From the NCBI GenBank assembly GCA_964577115.1, contig CAZNXJ010000002.1, positions 252,285 to 316,284 of the forward strand: a DNA stretch of 64,000 bases, given 5' to 3'. This document shows positions 17,846 through 27,490 of the stretch, in pieces. Position 1 is the stretch's first letter. Each line of letters opens with the position of its first letter. Both the position numbers and the translations under genes were made by a program. The notes under the pieces are model-generated. The model saw only the letters and a list, made by a program, of their open reading frames with translations, did no database searches and was not told the DNA's origin. This DNA comes from CAZNXJ01 sp964577115. Lineage in GTDB: Bacteria > Planctomycetota > Planctomycetia > Pirellulales > Pirellulaceae.

Positions 17846-18016
17846 GCGTCCCTCGACAGCAGAGATACGGTCATTGCGCCCGTGAATCCATGTGGCGCAT
17901 CGAACCGTGCCTTCGGCTCGTCACGCATAGTGAAAAAATCGTCGTGCGGTTAGGATTGCCGGAGATGAAGGCATTTTCCCGAACCGCGCCGTCAGCAACT
18001 GTTACCTGCGAACCCA

Positions 18017-20302
18017 GTGAGCACCTCCAAACAACGAAGCCTGTTCACGGATCCGGATGCGGCGCCGTGGGAGTACGACGACGAGTCACACCGGTTGGTG
18101 GCGACGGTCGTTTTCGCGGAAGGGGCGGACGGGCAGTTCGATTATCTCGTTCCTGACACTCTGCGAGGGCACGTCGAGGCAGGGCGCCGCGTGGTGGTGC
18201 CACTCGGCCGGTCGAACCGGCGAGTGACCGGTTACTGCGTAGCCGTGGGCAATTCGACCGACTCACCCGCTCGGCTCAAGGAAATCCTTGAGGTCCTCGA
18301 CGACGTGACGCTCTTGTCCCCGTCGATGCTGCGGCTGACGCGGTGGATGGCAGACTACTATTTATGCAGCTGGGGAGCCGCGATTGAAACGGTGATTCCT
18401 GCCGGCGTCCGGTCGGCCGCGGGAACCCGTGAAGCTGTGTTCTTGTCGCTGACGGCGACGACGCGCGAGCGGGCTCGGGGCATGAAGCTCGGCGAAGCCC
18501 AGCGCCGCGCGCTCGAGTACCTCGAATCCGCGCGGCAACCGATGACCGCCCAGCAGCTTGCCAAGGCCGTGAACTGTTCGCTTGGCCCCATTCAACAGCT
18601 TCGCCGGCGCGGGCTTGTTGAAGAGACGACCCAGCGCGTCGTCTGGGGAAGGGTCTCCCAGCAGCCCGTGGAAGTGGAACAAGGCTGGCATCCGAACGCC
18701 GCGCAGCAGCGAGCGCTCGACGGCATCCGAGCGGCTTTGCAGGCCAACGAGTTCCGGACGTTCGTGATTCACGGAGTGACTGGCAGCGGCAAGACCGAGG
18801 TATATATCCGAGCCATTGAGGAAGTCGTACGGTCGGGGCGGCAAGCGATCGTGCTCGTACCGGAAATCAGCCTGACGCCGCAAACCGAGCAGCGTTTTCG
18901 TTCACGATTCCCCTCCGTCGCGGTGCTGCATAGTCACCAGAGCCCCGTGGAACGGCACTGGCATTGGCGGCGGATCGCGCGCGGAGAAGTGCAGGTGGTC
19001 GTGGGAGCGCGCAGCGCCGTCTTCGCTCCAACCCCGCATCTGGGACTGATTGTGATCGACGAGGAGCACGACGCGTCCTTCAAGCAGGACTCGACGCCTC
19101 GCTATCACGCTCGCGAGGTCGCGCGACAACGCTGCCTCATGCAGCGTGTGCCGCTCGTTCTCGGGTCCGCCACCCCGTCACTGGAGAGCTACCAGGCGGC
19201 TCTGCGTGGCGAGGCAACGCTGCTGCCGCTTCCGCACCGCGTTCTCGATCGGCCTTTGCCGCACGTGGCAACGATCGATTTGCGCAGCGAGTTCCAGAAC
19301 CGGAAGCAACGCGGAGCCATCAGCCGTCCGCTGCATCAGGCGATTCATCAAGCGTTGATCGACGGCGGGCAGGTGATTTTACTGTTGAACCGCCGAGGCT
19401 ACTCGCCCATCATCCAGTGCCCGAGCTGCGGGCAGGCCGTGAAATGTCCGTACTGCGATATCACGCTGACGCATCACCGCACTGGGGCTCTGGCCGTGTG
19501 CCACTACTGCGATTACCAGCAGGCAACGCCGACGCATTGCCCGAACTGCCAGTCGACGGGCATTCGCTATGTGGGCCTGGGCACACAGCGGCTTGAAGCC
19601 GAAGTCCGCGCGCGTTTTCCGCACTATGAATGTCTGCGCATGGACAGCGATTCGATGCAGCAGCACGGCAGCCACGAGAAAGCGCTCGCACGCTTTCGTC
19701 AGGGCGAGGTGCGGATTCTGCTGGGCACGCAAATGATCGCCAAAGGGCTCGACTTTCCCAACGTGACGCTCGTCGGCGTCATCAACGCGGACATCGCGTT
19801 GCATCTGCCGAACTTCCGCGCCGCCGAGCGTACGTTTCAGCTCGTCACTCAGGTGGCCGGACGCACGGGACGCGGCGAGAAGGGGGGACGGGTGCTCGTG
19901 CAGACGTTTACCCCCGAACATCCCGCCATCATCGCTGCCACACGGCACGATTTCGTGCAGTTCGCCGAGGGCGAATTGCCGTGCCGTGAGCGGTTCGGCT
20001 ACCCGCCTTTCGGCGCGATGGTTCGCATCATCGTGCGGGGTGATGCGGTCGAGCCGGTCTCGGCCTGGGCCGATCATCTCGGTGCGGCGCTGACCGAAGC
20101 GCTCGAGGGCCAGCCGGTCCGCGTGATGGGCCCGGCGCCGGCGCCTATCGCCAAGCTGCGCGGCAAACACCGCTACCACCTGTTGCTGCTGGGCCCCGAC
20201 GGCGAACCCTTGCGGGCGGCGGTGCGCGACGTCATGCAGCGCGTCAAAACGCCTGATGATGTCCAGTGGATCGCCGACGTCGATCCGCTCGACATGCTGT
20301 AG
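18017..20302 (+). CDS. priA: Primosomal protein N' (replication restart helicase)
   Basis: Predicted protein of 761 residues from GTG 18017. PriA recognises stalled or repaired forks and reloads the replicative helicase. An N-terminal DNA-binding domain (FDYLVPDTLRGHVEAGRRV) is followed by a winged-helix stretch and the SF2 helicase core: Walker A GVTGSGKTEVY near residue 252, DEEH near 348, GSATPSLES, and motif VI QVAGRTGRG. The zinc domain shows four CxxC pairs (CPSC, CPYC, CHYC, CPNC, residues about 467-512). The C-terminus (MGPAPAPIAKLRGKHRYHLL) is typical. The preceding 171 bases show no gene. Confidence 0.96.
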   Translation: MSTSKQRSLFTDPDAAPWEYDDESHRLVATVVFAEGADGQFDYLVPDTLRGHVEAGRRVVVPLGRSNRRVTGYCVAVGNSTDSPARLKEILEVLDDVTLLSPSMLRLTRWMADYYLCSWGAAIETVIPAGVRSAAGTREAVFLSLTATTRERARGMKLGEAQRRALEYLESARQPMTAQQLAKAVNCSLGPIQQLRRRGLVEETTQRVVWGRVSQQPVEVEQGWHPNAAQQRALDGIRAALQANEFRTFVIHGVTGSGKTEVYIRAIEEVVRSGRQAIVLVPEISLTPQTEQRFRSRFPSVAVLHSHQSPVERHWHWRRIARGEVQVVVGARSAVFAPTPHLGLIVIDEEHDASFKQDSTPRYHAREVARQRCLMQRVPLVLGSATPSLESYQAALRGEATLLPLPHRVLDRPLPHVATIDLRSEFQNRKQRGAISRPLHQAIHQALIDGGQVILLLNRRGYSPIIQCPSCGQAVKCPYCDITLTHHRTGALAVCHYCDYQQATPTHCPNCQSTGIRYVGLGTQRLEAEVRARFPHYECLRMDSDSMQQHGSHEKALARFRQGEVRILLGTQMIAKGLDFPNVTLVGVINADIALHLPNFRAAERTFQLVTQVAGRTGRGEKGGRVLVQTFTPEHPAIIAATRHDFVQFAEGELPCRERFGYPPFGAMVRIIVRGDAVEPVSAWADHLGAALTEALEGQPVRVMGPAPAPIAKLRGKHRYHLLLLGPDGEPLRAAVRDVMQRVKTPDDVQWIADVDPLDML

Positions 20303-20412
20303 TCCTGCCTTTTAACTCGCTGTTTTTCTTTTTCGCCCCAGCTTGCGCAAACCCCGAGGCCGAGCGGACCCGCACGCTTTGCCACTCGCCACCCACCGCT
20401 CGTTTACCTACA

Positions 20413-22329
20413 ATGAGCGTGTTGCAAAAGCAATTGTGCATGGATGTTGCGCACCCGAAAGGTTCGGCGTCGCGGATGGCTTATCAATCTCTGAAACGTG
20501 TGCTCAGCGAGACGAGCCTCGAGCGGAAATGCCGGTACTGGTTCGGCCTTAGCCTGTTGTTACTGATCGCTAGTGCATTTCTTTGGGTCGATCAGGTTGC
20601 CGAAGAGCCAGTCTATCGCGCGCTCGAACAGGAACGCTTGTCGGCCCAGCAGCGCGGTCAGGCCTTCGCCGATATGACGATGGTCAAGATCCACTTTCTT
20701 GGCTGGTCGCGCGGCGAAGACGAACGCGAACTGGTCAACGAGCTGCTGGATGAGCTGGTCGATCAGCATTTCTCGGCCGAGATCGTGGGCTTCACCAAAA
20801 ACGACAAGCTCGACGTGCGCGAGCCGCGCGAGCCGTGGGAAGCGGAAGTGCTACGCGAACTGGCGGCCGAAGTGCGCCAGCACTCGGCGGGAATGTCTGA
20901 TACGCCAGCGGCGAGCAACGCGGCAAGTGGTGCTTCGCGTGATCACGCACGGGAAGGCGAAGCGTCCGGGGTGGCTGCTATGGCGGAGCTGACGCGCGAC
21001 GATCTTTTGCCGGGCGAGGGGGACAAGCGGTTCTTCCGCGAGCGGATTGTCCCGGAGAAAGGCGAGTACCACTACGTTCAGGTGTACTGGAAGAAGAGCT
21101 GCGTCGAGTGCCACCTGTCGCCTTCCAGTGCCGGAGCTGTATCGGCGGCCGCGGCCGATCAGTTCTCGCCGACGGAACTGCCCGTACGTGCCGTAAAGAT
21201 CGTGCTGCCCTATAGCGAATCAAAAGCGGCGATTCATTACATCCGAGCGATTCTGACGGCGACGGGAATCCTCACGTTCTTCTTCGCCATGGGCTCGTTG
21301 TACATCATTGTCCGCTACATGATTGTTTCGCCGCTGAAGCACTTGCGGGATGTCAGCGACGAGATCAGCCGCGGCAACACCGAGCTGCGGGCTGAGATCC
21401 ATACAAGTGATGAGTTTGAGGATCTAGCCGAGTCGTTCAACCGGATGTTGCGGCACCTGACCGATGCGCAGGCAAACCTGCAAAAGGTGAATCACGATCT
21501 GGACGCGAAGGTGGACGAGCTCGCTCGGCTGAACATGCGGCTCTACGAAATGAACCGGGTGAAGAGCGATTTCCTCGCGAACATGAGCCATGAACTGCGA
21601 ACGCCGCTGAACAGCATCATCGGCTTCTCGGAGGTCCTGCAAGGGATCAGCTCGCTGACCGACAAACAGAAACGCTACGCGCAGAATATCCAGAAGTCCG
21701 GGCGTGTGCTGCTCGAGATGATCAACGACATCCTCGACCTGGCGAAGATCGACGCGGGCAAGATGGATCTGAAGCCCACGGAGTTTCGCATCGAGGCGAT
21801 CGTGCACGCTCAGTGCGATATGGTGCGAGCGCTGACCGAAGAGAAGAATATCGATCTGTTGTGCGAGGTGCAGCCGGACCTGCCGCCGCTGTTTACCGAC
21901 CAGTTCAAGGTCCAGCAGATCCTCACGAACCTACTTTCCAATGCCATCAAGTTCACGCCGGAAGGAGGCCGTATCACGGTCAGTGCGTCGCGCGATGACG
22001 AGTCGCGCCTGGTGCTTACGGTGGCCGATACGGGGGTAGGAATCGCGGAAGAAGATCGGGAAATCATCTTTGAAAAATTTCGCCAGAGCCGCAATGTGAT
22101 CGGCTCGGACGGGTTGACGCGCGAGTACTCCGGAACGGGCTTGGGGCTGTCGATCGTCAAGGAACTGTGCCGCTTGCTGCGCGGCTCGATCGACTTCGAA
22201 AGCGAACTGGGCAAGGGGAGCACGTTCCGGGTCATCTTGCCGTGGACGGTGGACGATTTGCCCACGGACAGCTCGCCGTCGGAAGCCCGCCCCGCCAGCA
22301 CGCTGCGCCCTGAACCTTCGCGAACCTGA
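20413..22329 (+). CDS. Membrane histidine kinase with c-type haem sensor motif
   Basis: Predicted protein of 638 residues from ATG 20413; ATGs at 20440 and 20476 are alternatives and none has a strong ribosome site. Transmembrane segment 1 (residues 41-60) and segment 2 (279-303) flank an extracytoplasmic domain of about 220 residues. That domain contains SCVECH (Cys230, Cys233, His234), the c-type haem attachment motif, in a setting like the DUF3365/Tll0287-type sensor. Then come a HAMP linker, a coiled coil, the phosphoacceptor His393 (MSHELRTPLNS) and an ATPase domain (NLLSNAIKFTP, DTGVGI, FEKFRQ, GTGLGLSI). It likely senses redox state or a gas via haem and signals to an unlinked regulator. 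It follows priA by 110 bases. Confidence 0.88.
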   Translation: MSVLQKQLCMDVAHPKGSASRMAYQSLKRVLSETSLERKCRYWFGLSLLLLIASAFLWVDQVAEEPVYRALEQERLSAQQRGQAFADMTMVKIHFLGWSRGEDERELVNELLDELVDQHFSAEIVGFTKNDKLDVREPREPWEAEVLRELAAEVRQHSAGMSDTPAASNAASGASRDHAREGEASGVAAMAELTRDDLLPGEGDKRFFRERIVPEKGEYHYVQVYWKKSCVECHLSPSSAGAVSAAAADQFSPTELPVRAVKIVLPYSESKAAIHYIRAILTATGILTFFFAMGSLYIIVRYMIVSPLKHLRDVSDEISRGNTELRAEIHTSDEFEDLAESFNRMLRHLTDAQANLQKVNHDLDAKVDELARLNMRLYEMNRVKSDFLANMSHELRTPLNSIIGFSEVLQGISSLTDKQKRYAQNIQKSGRVLLEMINDILDLAKIDAGKMDLKPTEFRIEAIVHAQCDMVRALTEEKNIDLLCEVQPDLPPLFTDQFKVQQILTNLLSNAIKFTPEGGRITVSASRDDESRLVLTVADTGVGIAEEDREIIFEKFRQSRNVIGSDGLTREYSGTGLGLSIVKELCRLLRGSIDFESELGKGSTFRVILPWTVDDLPTDSSPSEARPASTLRPEPSRT

Positions 22330-22413
22330 TCTCGCGGGCGATACGCTCTTCCCCAAACCCGTCCCCCTTAACTCTTCCTCCCTGATCCCCGAACTCTGAG
22401 GCCGAACTCTCTC

Positions 22414-22881
22414 ATGCCCACACTACCGGAAGTCGAGCTGTACACGGATGGCGGCTGTAGCGGCAATCCGGGACCTGGAGGTTGGGCGTTCATCCTGCGG
22501 CATCGCAAGACGGGCCGCGAGATGGAGCAGTTTGGCGCCGAGCCGGTAACGACGAACAACCGCATGGAGTTGATGGCGGTGATTCGTGGGCTGGAAGCGT
22601 TAAAGCGCCGTTGCCGCGTCGAGCTCTACACCGACAGCGCTTATGTGGGCAAAGGGCTGACGAGTTGGATGCCGAAATGGAAGCGAAATAACTGGCGGCT
22701 GAGCGGCAACAAGCCAGTAAAGAACGTCGAGCTCTGGCAGCGGCTCGATGAATTGCTCCAACGCCACGAAGTGGTCTACAAACCGGTCCTCGGCCACAGC
22801 GGCCATCCCGAAAACGAACGCTGCGACCAGCTCGCCGTCGCCGCGTATCAGAAGTATTTGCACGGTTCGGGACGGGGATGA
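22414..22881 (+). CDS. rnhA: Ribonuclease HI
   Basis: Predicted protein of 155 residues, the typical RNase HI length. It cuts the RNA strand of RNA-DNA hybrids in the cytoplasm. The four acidic active-site residues are present: Asp in ELYTDGGCSGNPGPGG, Glu in NNRMELMAVI, Asp in ELYTDSAYV and Asp in NERCDQLA. The substrate-binding stretch WMPKWKRNNWRL and the flexible His (GHSGHPENE) also fit. It converges with recG across a 44-base gap. Confidence 0.96.
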   Translation: MPTLPEVELYTDGGCSGNPGPGGWAFILRHRKTGREMEQFGAEPVTTNNRMELMAVIRGLEALKRRCRVELYTDSAYVGKGLTSWMPKWKRNNWRLSGNKPVKNVELWQRLDELLQRHEVVYKPVLGHSGHPENERCDQLAVAAYQKYLHGSGRG

Positions 22882-22925
22882 ACGGTGTGCGCGGAGCTAC
22901 GGCGCAAGTGCGGCGCAGCGTGGTG

Positions 22926-25064
22926 CTAGCCGACGTCGCTTAGCTCGAGCGCGCTGCCGTAGCGGACGAGCACCATGCGGCGCAGGCGGTGCCAGGCGGG
23001 GTCGGCGAGCTGCGGGTCGGCGGCGACGAGCGTCTGCGCGTCGCGGCGTGCTTCTTCGAGCAGCTCTTGGTCGCGGCGCAGATCCGCCACGCGCATCGGG
23101 GGCAGGCCGTGCTGGCGAGTGCCAAACAAGTCGCCCGGACCGCGTAGTTCGAGGTCCGCTTCGGCCAATGCGAAGCCGTCCGATGTCGAGCAGAACCGTT
23201 CGAGCCGTTCGCGTATCTCGTCGCTTTCGGTGCTCCCGAACACGCATACGTACCCCGGATAAATGCCGCGGCTTACACGGCCCCGAAGCTGGTGAAGCTG
23301 AGCCAGCCCGAATCGTTCGGCGCTTTCAATCGTCATCAGCGTCGCATTCGGGACGTCAATGCCGACTTCGATGACCGAGGTAGCGACCAGCACCTGCGTC
23401 TCGCCCGAGGCGAATTTTTCAAGCGCCGTTTGCTTGGCCCCACTAGGCATCCGGCCGTGCACCAGATCCACGCGGAACTCTTCGAGCACGTCGCACGCCA
23501 GTTGCTCAAATGCCCGCTCGGCACTGACGGTGGTCGCTTCGTCAGCCTCTTCGCTCTCGTCGCTGCCTTGGCTTTCCGCGTTTTCCTCGACCAGCGGCGA
23601 GACAACGTAGCCTTGCCGGCCTTCGCGCAGCTTCCGCCGGAAGAAGTCCCACCAGGCCTCGCGCTGGCTGGCGGAACCAAGGTACGTATGCACCGGCTGC
23701 CGACCGGCGGGCCCCTCGCGCAGCACGGAGACATCGAGATCGCCGAACAGCGTCATGGTGATTGTGCGCGGGATTGGGGTCGCGGTCATGACGAGGTAAT
23801 GCGGTGCCTGGCCCGCCTGCTTCATGCGCGCTCGCTGAGCAACGCCGAACTTGTGCTGTTCGTCGATCACCACCAGACCTAGCCGAGCGAACTGGACGGA
23901 GTCTTGTTCGACGGCATTGGCGATCGCATGCGTGCCCACCACGATGTCGACTTCGCCGCGACCGATTTCCTCGAGCAGTGCTAAACGCTGGGCCTTGGTC
24001 AATTGCCCGGTCAGCAGCCGCAGGCGAACTCGGCTGTTTGTCAGGCGGCGTTCGAGCGTCGCAAGATGCTGGCGAGCGAGCAGTTCGGTGGGGGCCATCA
24101 GCACAGCCTGGTAGCCGTGCGCAACGGTCTGAAGCATGGCAAACATGGCCACGAGCGTTTTGCCCGTCCCGACGTCGCCCTGGAGCAGGCGGTTCATGGG
24201 AACGGGGCGAGCCAGGTCGGCGGCAATCTCCTCGATGGCCCGTTGCTGGTCCCTTGTCAATTCGACGCCCAGCGTTCGCTCGATGCGCCCCCGAATCGTT
24301 CCGGTCAGCGGCAGCTCGGGCGCCGTTACACCGAGCGTTAGCGACTGGCGGCGCATCGCGAGTGCGATTTGAAGAACGAGCAGCTCCTGGTAGATGAAGC
24401 GTCGCCGAGCGGCTTCGAGGTCGGCGGCGTCACGCGGCATGTGGATTTGCTGTACGGCCTGATGGATTGGCAGCAACCGATGCTGCTCGAGGTACTCGGC
24501 GGGAAACACCTCTTCGAGATCCTCGGCGTACTGCTCCACGATGCGCCGCACGAGACGCCGCATCACCGGCTGGCTCAGCCCCTGGGTCAGTGAATAGACG
24601 GGCAGCAGGTTGCCGCGCGGCGGTCCGGACGCAGCGTCATAGGGATGCACGTCGGGATGCGCGATTTCCCAGCAGCCATTGCGCAAGCGGGCCGTGCCGG
24701 TTACGAGCAGCGTTTGTCCGCGCTGGAACCGATGCTGCATGAACGGCTGATTGAACCACACCGCTCGGAGATAATCGTTCTCTTGGCGGATCAGCACGCC
24801 GAGCAGCGTGCGGCCCTCGGAAAACGACCGCAGCTCGATCTCCTCCACGACGCCGCACGTCGTGTATTTCTTTCCACTCTGAAAGTCCGCTATCGCGGCG
24901 ACCTCGACGAGGTCCTCGTGTGTTCGTGGAAAGTAGAACAGCACGTCGCGCACGGTGTTCAGCCCGAGCCGCTGGAGCGGTTCGACGCGGCTAGCGGGAA
25001 ACCCCGGCACGCGGGTGAGCGGCGTTTTCAGGCGGTTGATCGCATTGTCGGGGGCTGTCTCCAT
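22926..25064 (-). CDS. recG: ATP-dependent DNA helicase RecG
   Basis: Predicted protein of 712 residues, in the usual RecG range. It regresses stalled forks and branch-migrates Holliday junctions. An N-terminal wedge/OB domain (KKYTTCGVVEEIELR through TARLRNGCWEIAHPDV) precedes the SF2 helicase: Walker A GDVGTGKTLVA near residue 298, DEQHKFGV near 400, MTATPIPRT, and the C-terminal SVIEVGIDVPNAT with QLRGRVSRG. A Glu/Ser-rich insertion of about 20 residues lies near residue 500. The end reads DLELRGPGDLFGTRQHGLP, the TRG-region signature of RecG. The gene stands alone between rnhA and mqnE. Confidence 0.96.
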   Translation of the reverse strand: METAPDNAINRLKTPLTRVPGFPASRVEPLQRLGLNTVRDVLFYFPRTHEDLVEVAAIADFQSGKKYTTCGVVEEIELRSFSEGRTLLGVLIRQENDYLRAVWFNQPFMQHRFQRGQTLLVTGTARLRNGCWEIAHPDVHPYDAASGPPRGNLLPVYSLTQGLSQPVMRRLVRRIVEQYAEDLEEVFPAEYLEQHRLLPIHQAVQQIHMPRDAADLEAARRRFIYQELLVLQIALAMRRQSLTLGVTAPELPLTGTIRGRIERTLGVELTRDQQRAIEEIAADLARPVPMNRLLQGDVGTGKTLVAMFAMLQTVAHGYQAVLMAPTELLARQHLATLERRLTNSRVRLRLLTGQLTKAQRLALLEEIGRGEVDIVVGTHAIANAVEQDSVQFARLGLVVIDEQHKFGVAQRARMKQAGQAPHYLVMTATPIPRTITMTLFGDLDVSVLREGPAGRQPVHTYLGSASQREAWWDFFRRKLREGRQGYVVSPLVEENAESQGSDESEEADEATTVSAERAFEQLACDVLEEFRVDLVHGRMPSGAKQTALEKFASGETQVLVATSVIEVGIDVPNATLMTIESAERFGLAQLHQLRGRVSRGIYPGYVCVFGSTESDEIRERLERFCSTSDGFALAEADLELRGPGDLFGTRQHGLPPMRVADLRRDQELLEEARRDAQTLVAADPQLADPAWHRLRRMVLVRYGSALELSDVG

Positions 25065-25372
25065 GCCCGTATCTTACGAACCTACCGCCGTATCACGGAA
25101 TCGCTGATACGGCCAAATCCCAAGCCGCATGAAGGACCGGTGACAGGCAAGCGGAGCCGTTAGCCCCATGTGCGCGCGTATTGCGCACGCGCGGGCTGCT
25201 GGGGCAGGGTAGGGGGCGAACACCCCATTGCGCCGCGGCTTGTGACATTCTTAAAGTTCACCAACCCACATCTCGGCTGGAATACGGCGCCCGCCTGAGC
25301 TGTCTCCGGGCACCGCGTCGTGACTCGTGATCGCCGCCGAAGCAACGCCATTGCGGCACGTGGCGACGCGAG
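25065..25372. other. Gene-free stretch between mqnE and recG
   Basis: These 308 bases lie upstream of recG and downstream of mqnE (both leftward). They contain G-rich runs around 25200 and an alternating GC-rich patch (GTGCGCGCGTATTGCGCACG at 25169-25188). I see no coding signal, RNA gene or clear terminator. Confidence 0.45.
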
Positions 25373-26512
25373 TCAGACACGCTCGAGGTCTTCTTCGACC
25401 ATCCACTGCTTCGGATCGTCCGCATTGCGCGTTACGCGGCGGTACAGCGTATCACGCTCGACCGGCTCGCGGCCCGCCTCTTCGATCAGGCGGCGGATTT
25501 GATCGACCGCCAGCATCTGAGGCGTCGTGGCTCCGGCGTCGTGGTAGATCAGTTCGTGGCGCACGGTGCCGTCCAGGTCGTCGGCACCATAGGCGAGCGC
25601 CGTCTGTGCGACGCCCAGCCCGAGCATGATCCAATAGGCTTTGATGTGAGGGATGTTGTCGAGCATCAGCCGCGAGACGGCCATGGTGCGCAGGTCGTCG
25701 ATCGCCGACGGCTTCTTGATGTGCGCGAGCCCTGTGTTTTCCGGATGGAACGCCAACGGAATAAACGTCTGGAAGCCGCCCGTCTCGTCCTGCAACTCGC
25801 GCAAACGCACCAGATGATCGACGCGGTGATACGGCTCCTCGATGTGGCCGTAGAGCATCGTGCAGTTGGTTTTGATGCCCAGTTGATGCGCAGTACGGTG
25901 GATGTCGAGCCACTTGCCGGCATCCGCCTTGTGTTCGCAGATCCGATCGCGCACTTGCGGATGAAAGATTTCAGCGCCTCCGCCCGGCATGCTGCCGAGC
26001 CCCGCGGCACGCATGTCTTCAAGCACCTCGCGGACGGATTTCTTCGAGAGGAACTCGAACCAATTGATCTCGACGGCCGTCCACGCTTTCAAGTGCAGCT
26101 GCGGATAGGCCTCATGGAGCAGGCGGACGATCGAGACGTACCAGTCGTACTTCATCTGATGATGCAGCCCGCCGACGATGTGCATCTCCGTGCAGCCCGT
26201 CTCGACCGCTTCGCGTCCGCGCTCGAGGATCTGCTCGTCGGACATCATGTATCCCTTCGGATCTCTGAGGTCCGAGCGGAACGCGCAGAACGTGCAGCGA
26301 TAAACGCAAATGTTCGTCGGGTTCAGGTGCGTGTTGATGTTGTAGTACGCGACGTTCCCGTTTACACGTTCACGCACGAGATTGGCCAATTCGCCGACTT
26401 CCTGAAGCGGCGTATCCGGCTGGAAAAGTAGCATTCCATCGTCGAAGGTCAGGCGTTCGCCGGCTTCGACTTTCCGGCGGATTTCTTGGAGCGTCACAGG
26501 GGCAGAGGCCAT
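25373..26512 (-). CDS. mqnE: Aminodeoxyfutalosine synthase (radical SAM)
   Basis: Predicted protein of 379 residues from ATG 26512; an upstream start at 26575 would add 21 residues of poor quality. MqnE joins an adenosyl radical to 3-[(1-carboxyvinyl)oxy]benzoate in the futalosine route to menaquinone. The radical SAM cluster motif Cys-x3-Cys-x2-Cys is clear (CVYRCTFCAF), followed by TEMHIVGGLHHQ, GLGSMPGGGAEIFHP and NCTMLYGHIEEPYHRVDHL, all family hallmarks that separate it from MqnC. It is the last gene of a leftward cluster with ubiE, ubiX and mqnP, 64 bases after mqnP. Confidence 0.93.
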   Translation of the reverse strand: MASAPVTLQEIRRKVEAGERLTFDDGMLLFQPDTPLQEVGELANLVRERVNGNVAYYNINTHLNPTNICVYRCTFCAFRSDLRDPKGYMMSDEQILERGREAVETGCTEMHIVGGLHHQMKYDWYVSIVRLLHEAYPQLHLKAWTAVEINWFEFLSKKSVREVLEDMRAAGLGSMPGGGAEIFHPQVRDRICEHKADAGKWLDIHRTAHQLGIKTNCTMLYGHIEEPYHRVDHLVRLRELQDETGGFQTFIPLAFHPENTGLAHIKKPSAIDDLRTMAVSRLMLDNIPHIKAYWIMLGLGVAQTALAYGADDLDGTVRHELIYHDAGATTPQMLAVDQIRRLIEEAGREPVERDTLYRRVTRNADDPKQWMVEEDLERV

Positions 26513-26576
26513 ATTGGAAACTCGGAATTTCGAAGTGCACGTGTCGGTCAAGGATGATCGGCGGCCCGCCGGCAAG

Positions 26577-27473
26577 TCAGCCCAGCCACAGGTCCAGGGA
26601 TCCTACCGCGAACAGACCGATGCTGATCACCGCATTCACTTGGAAAAAGGCCACGTTGACGCGCGTCAGGTCGTCCGGACGTACGAGCCAGTGTTCGACG
26701 GCCAACAAGACGGCGACGGCCCCGATCCCCGTCGCGTATAGTCCGCCGAGGCCCAGTTGTGGGGCAACGAACGGCAGGGCGGCGAGCAATAGCACGGTGC
26801 CCGCATGGCACGCGGCCGCCAGCCGAAGGGCTCGGCGAACGCCCCATCGAGCGGGGATGCTGTGCAGTTTGGCCTGCCGATCGAATTCTGCGTCCTGGCA
26901 AGCGTAAATCATATCGAAACCGGCCACCCATAGCAGGACGGCTCCGCCCAGCAGTATGGCAGGCAGGATGTCCGCCGGGGTGCCAAGCAGCACCTGGCCG
27001 CGGATCGCAATCCAGGTCGAGACCGGGGCGAGCATGAGCGAGAGGCCGAGCCAGAAATGGGCGAGATGGGTGAAACGTTTCGTGTAGCTGTAGAGGAGTA
27101 AGACGGCGAGCACGGGAACGGCGAGCAGCAGGGGCAACCAGTTCGGCAGAAACAACAGCGTGCTCGCCACAAAGGCGACGCTCATGACGAGCGTGAACAG
27201 GATGACACCCGGCACGCTGAGTTCGCCGCGCGGCAGGTGTCGGTTGGCGGTACGAGGATTGAGCGCATCGAGCTCCCGGTCGACGATCCGGTTGAACGCC
27301 ATCGCCGCACTCCGCGCCGTGACCAGGCAGAGCAGGATGCCAAGCAAATCGCGTCCGCGAAACATGGAACCGGGGAGCGACCACGCCATCATCGCGGCTA
27401 GCAGCGCAAACGGCATCGCGAACACCGTATGGCTGAACCGGATCATCTCGAGGATACGTCGTATTGTTCCCAT
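26577..27473 (-). CDS. mqnP: UbiA-family prenyltransferase of menaquinone synthesis
   Basis: Predicted protein of 298 residues with eight or nine hydrophobic segments, an integral membrane protein. It attaches a polyprenyl chain to the aromatic acid in the futalosine pathway. Both prenyl diphosphate/Mg2+ motifs are present: NRIVDRELD near residue 61 and YACQDAEFDRQ near 190, with NPRTANRHLPRGELS between them as in the 4-hydroxybenzoate octaprenyltransferase-like family. Context with ubiX, ubiE and mqnE points to menaquinone rather than ubiquinone. It starts 17 bases after the ubiX stop. Confidence 0.9.
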   Translation of the reverse strand: MGTIRRILEMIRFSHTVFAMPFALLAAMMAWSLPGSMFRGRDLLGILLCLVTARSAAMAFNRIVDRELDALNPRTANRHLPRGELSVPGVILFTLVMSVAFVASTLLFLPNWLPLLLAVPVLAVLLLYSYTKRFTHLAHFWLGLSLMLAPVSTWIAIRGQVLLGTPADILPAILLGGAVLLWVAGFDMIYACQDAEFDRQAKLHSIPARWGVRRALRLAAACHAGTVLLLAALPFVAPQLGLGGLYATGIGAVAVLLAVEHWLVRPDDLTRVNVAFFQVNAVISIGLFAVGSLDLWLG

Positions 27474-27490
27474 AGCCGACTGCTGACTGG

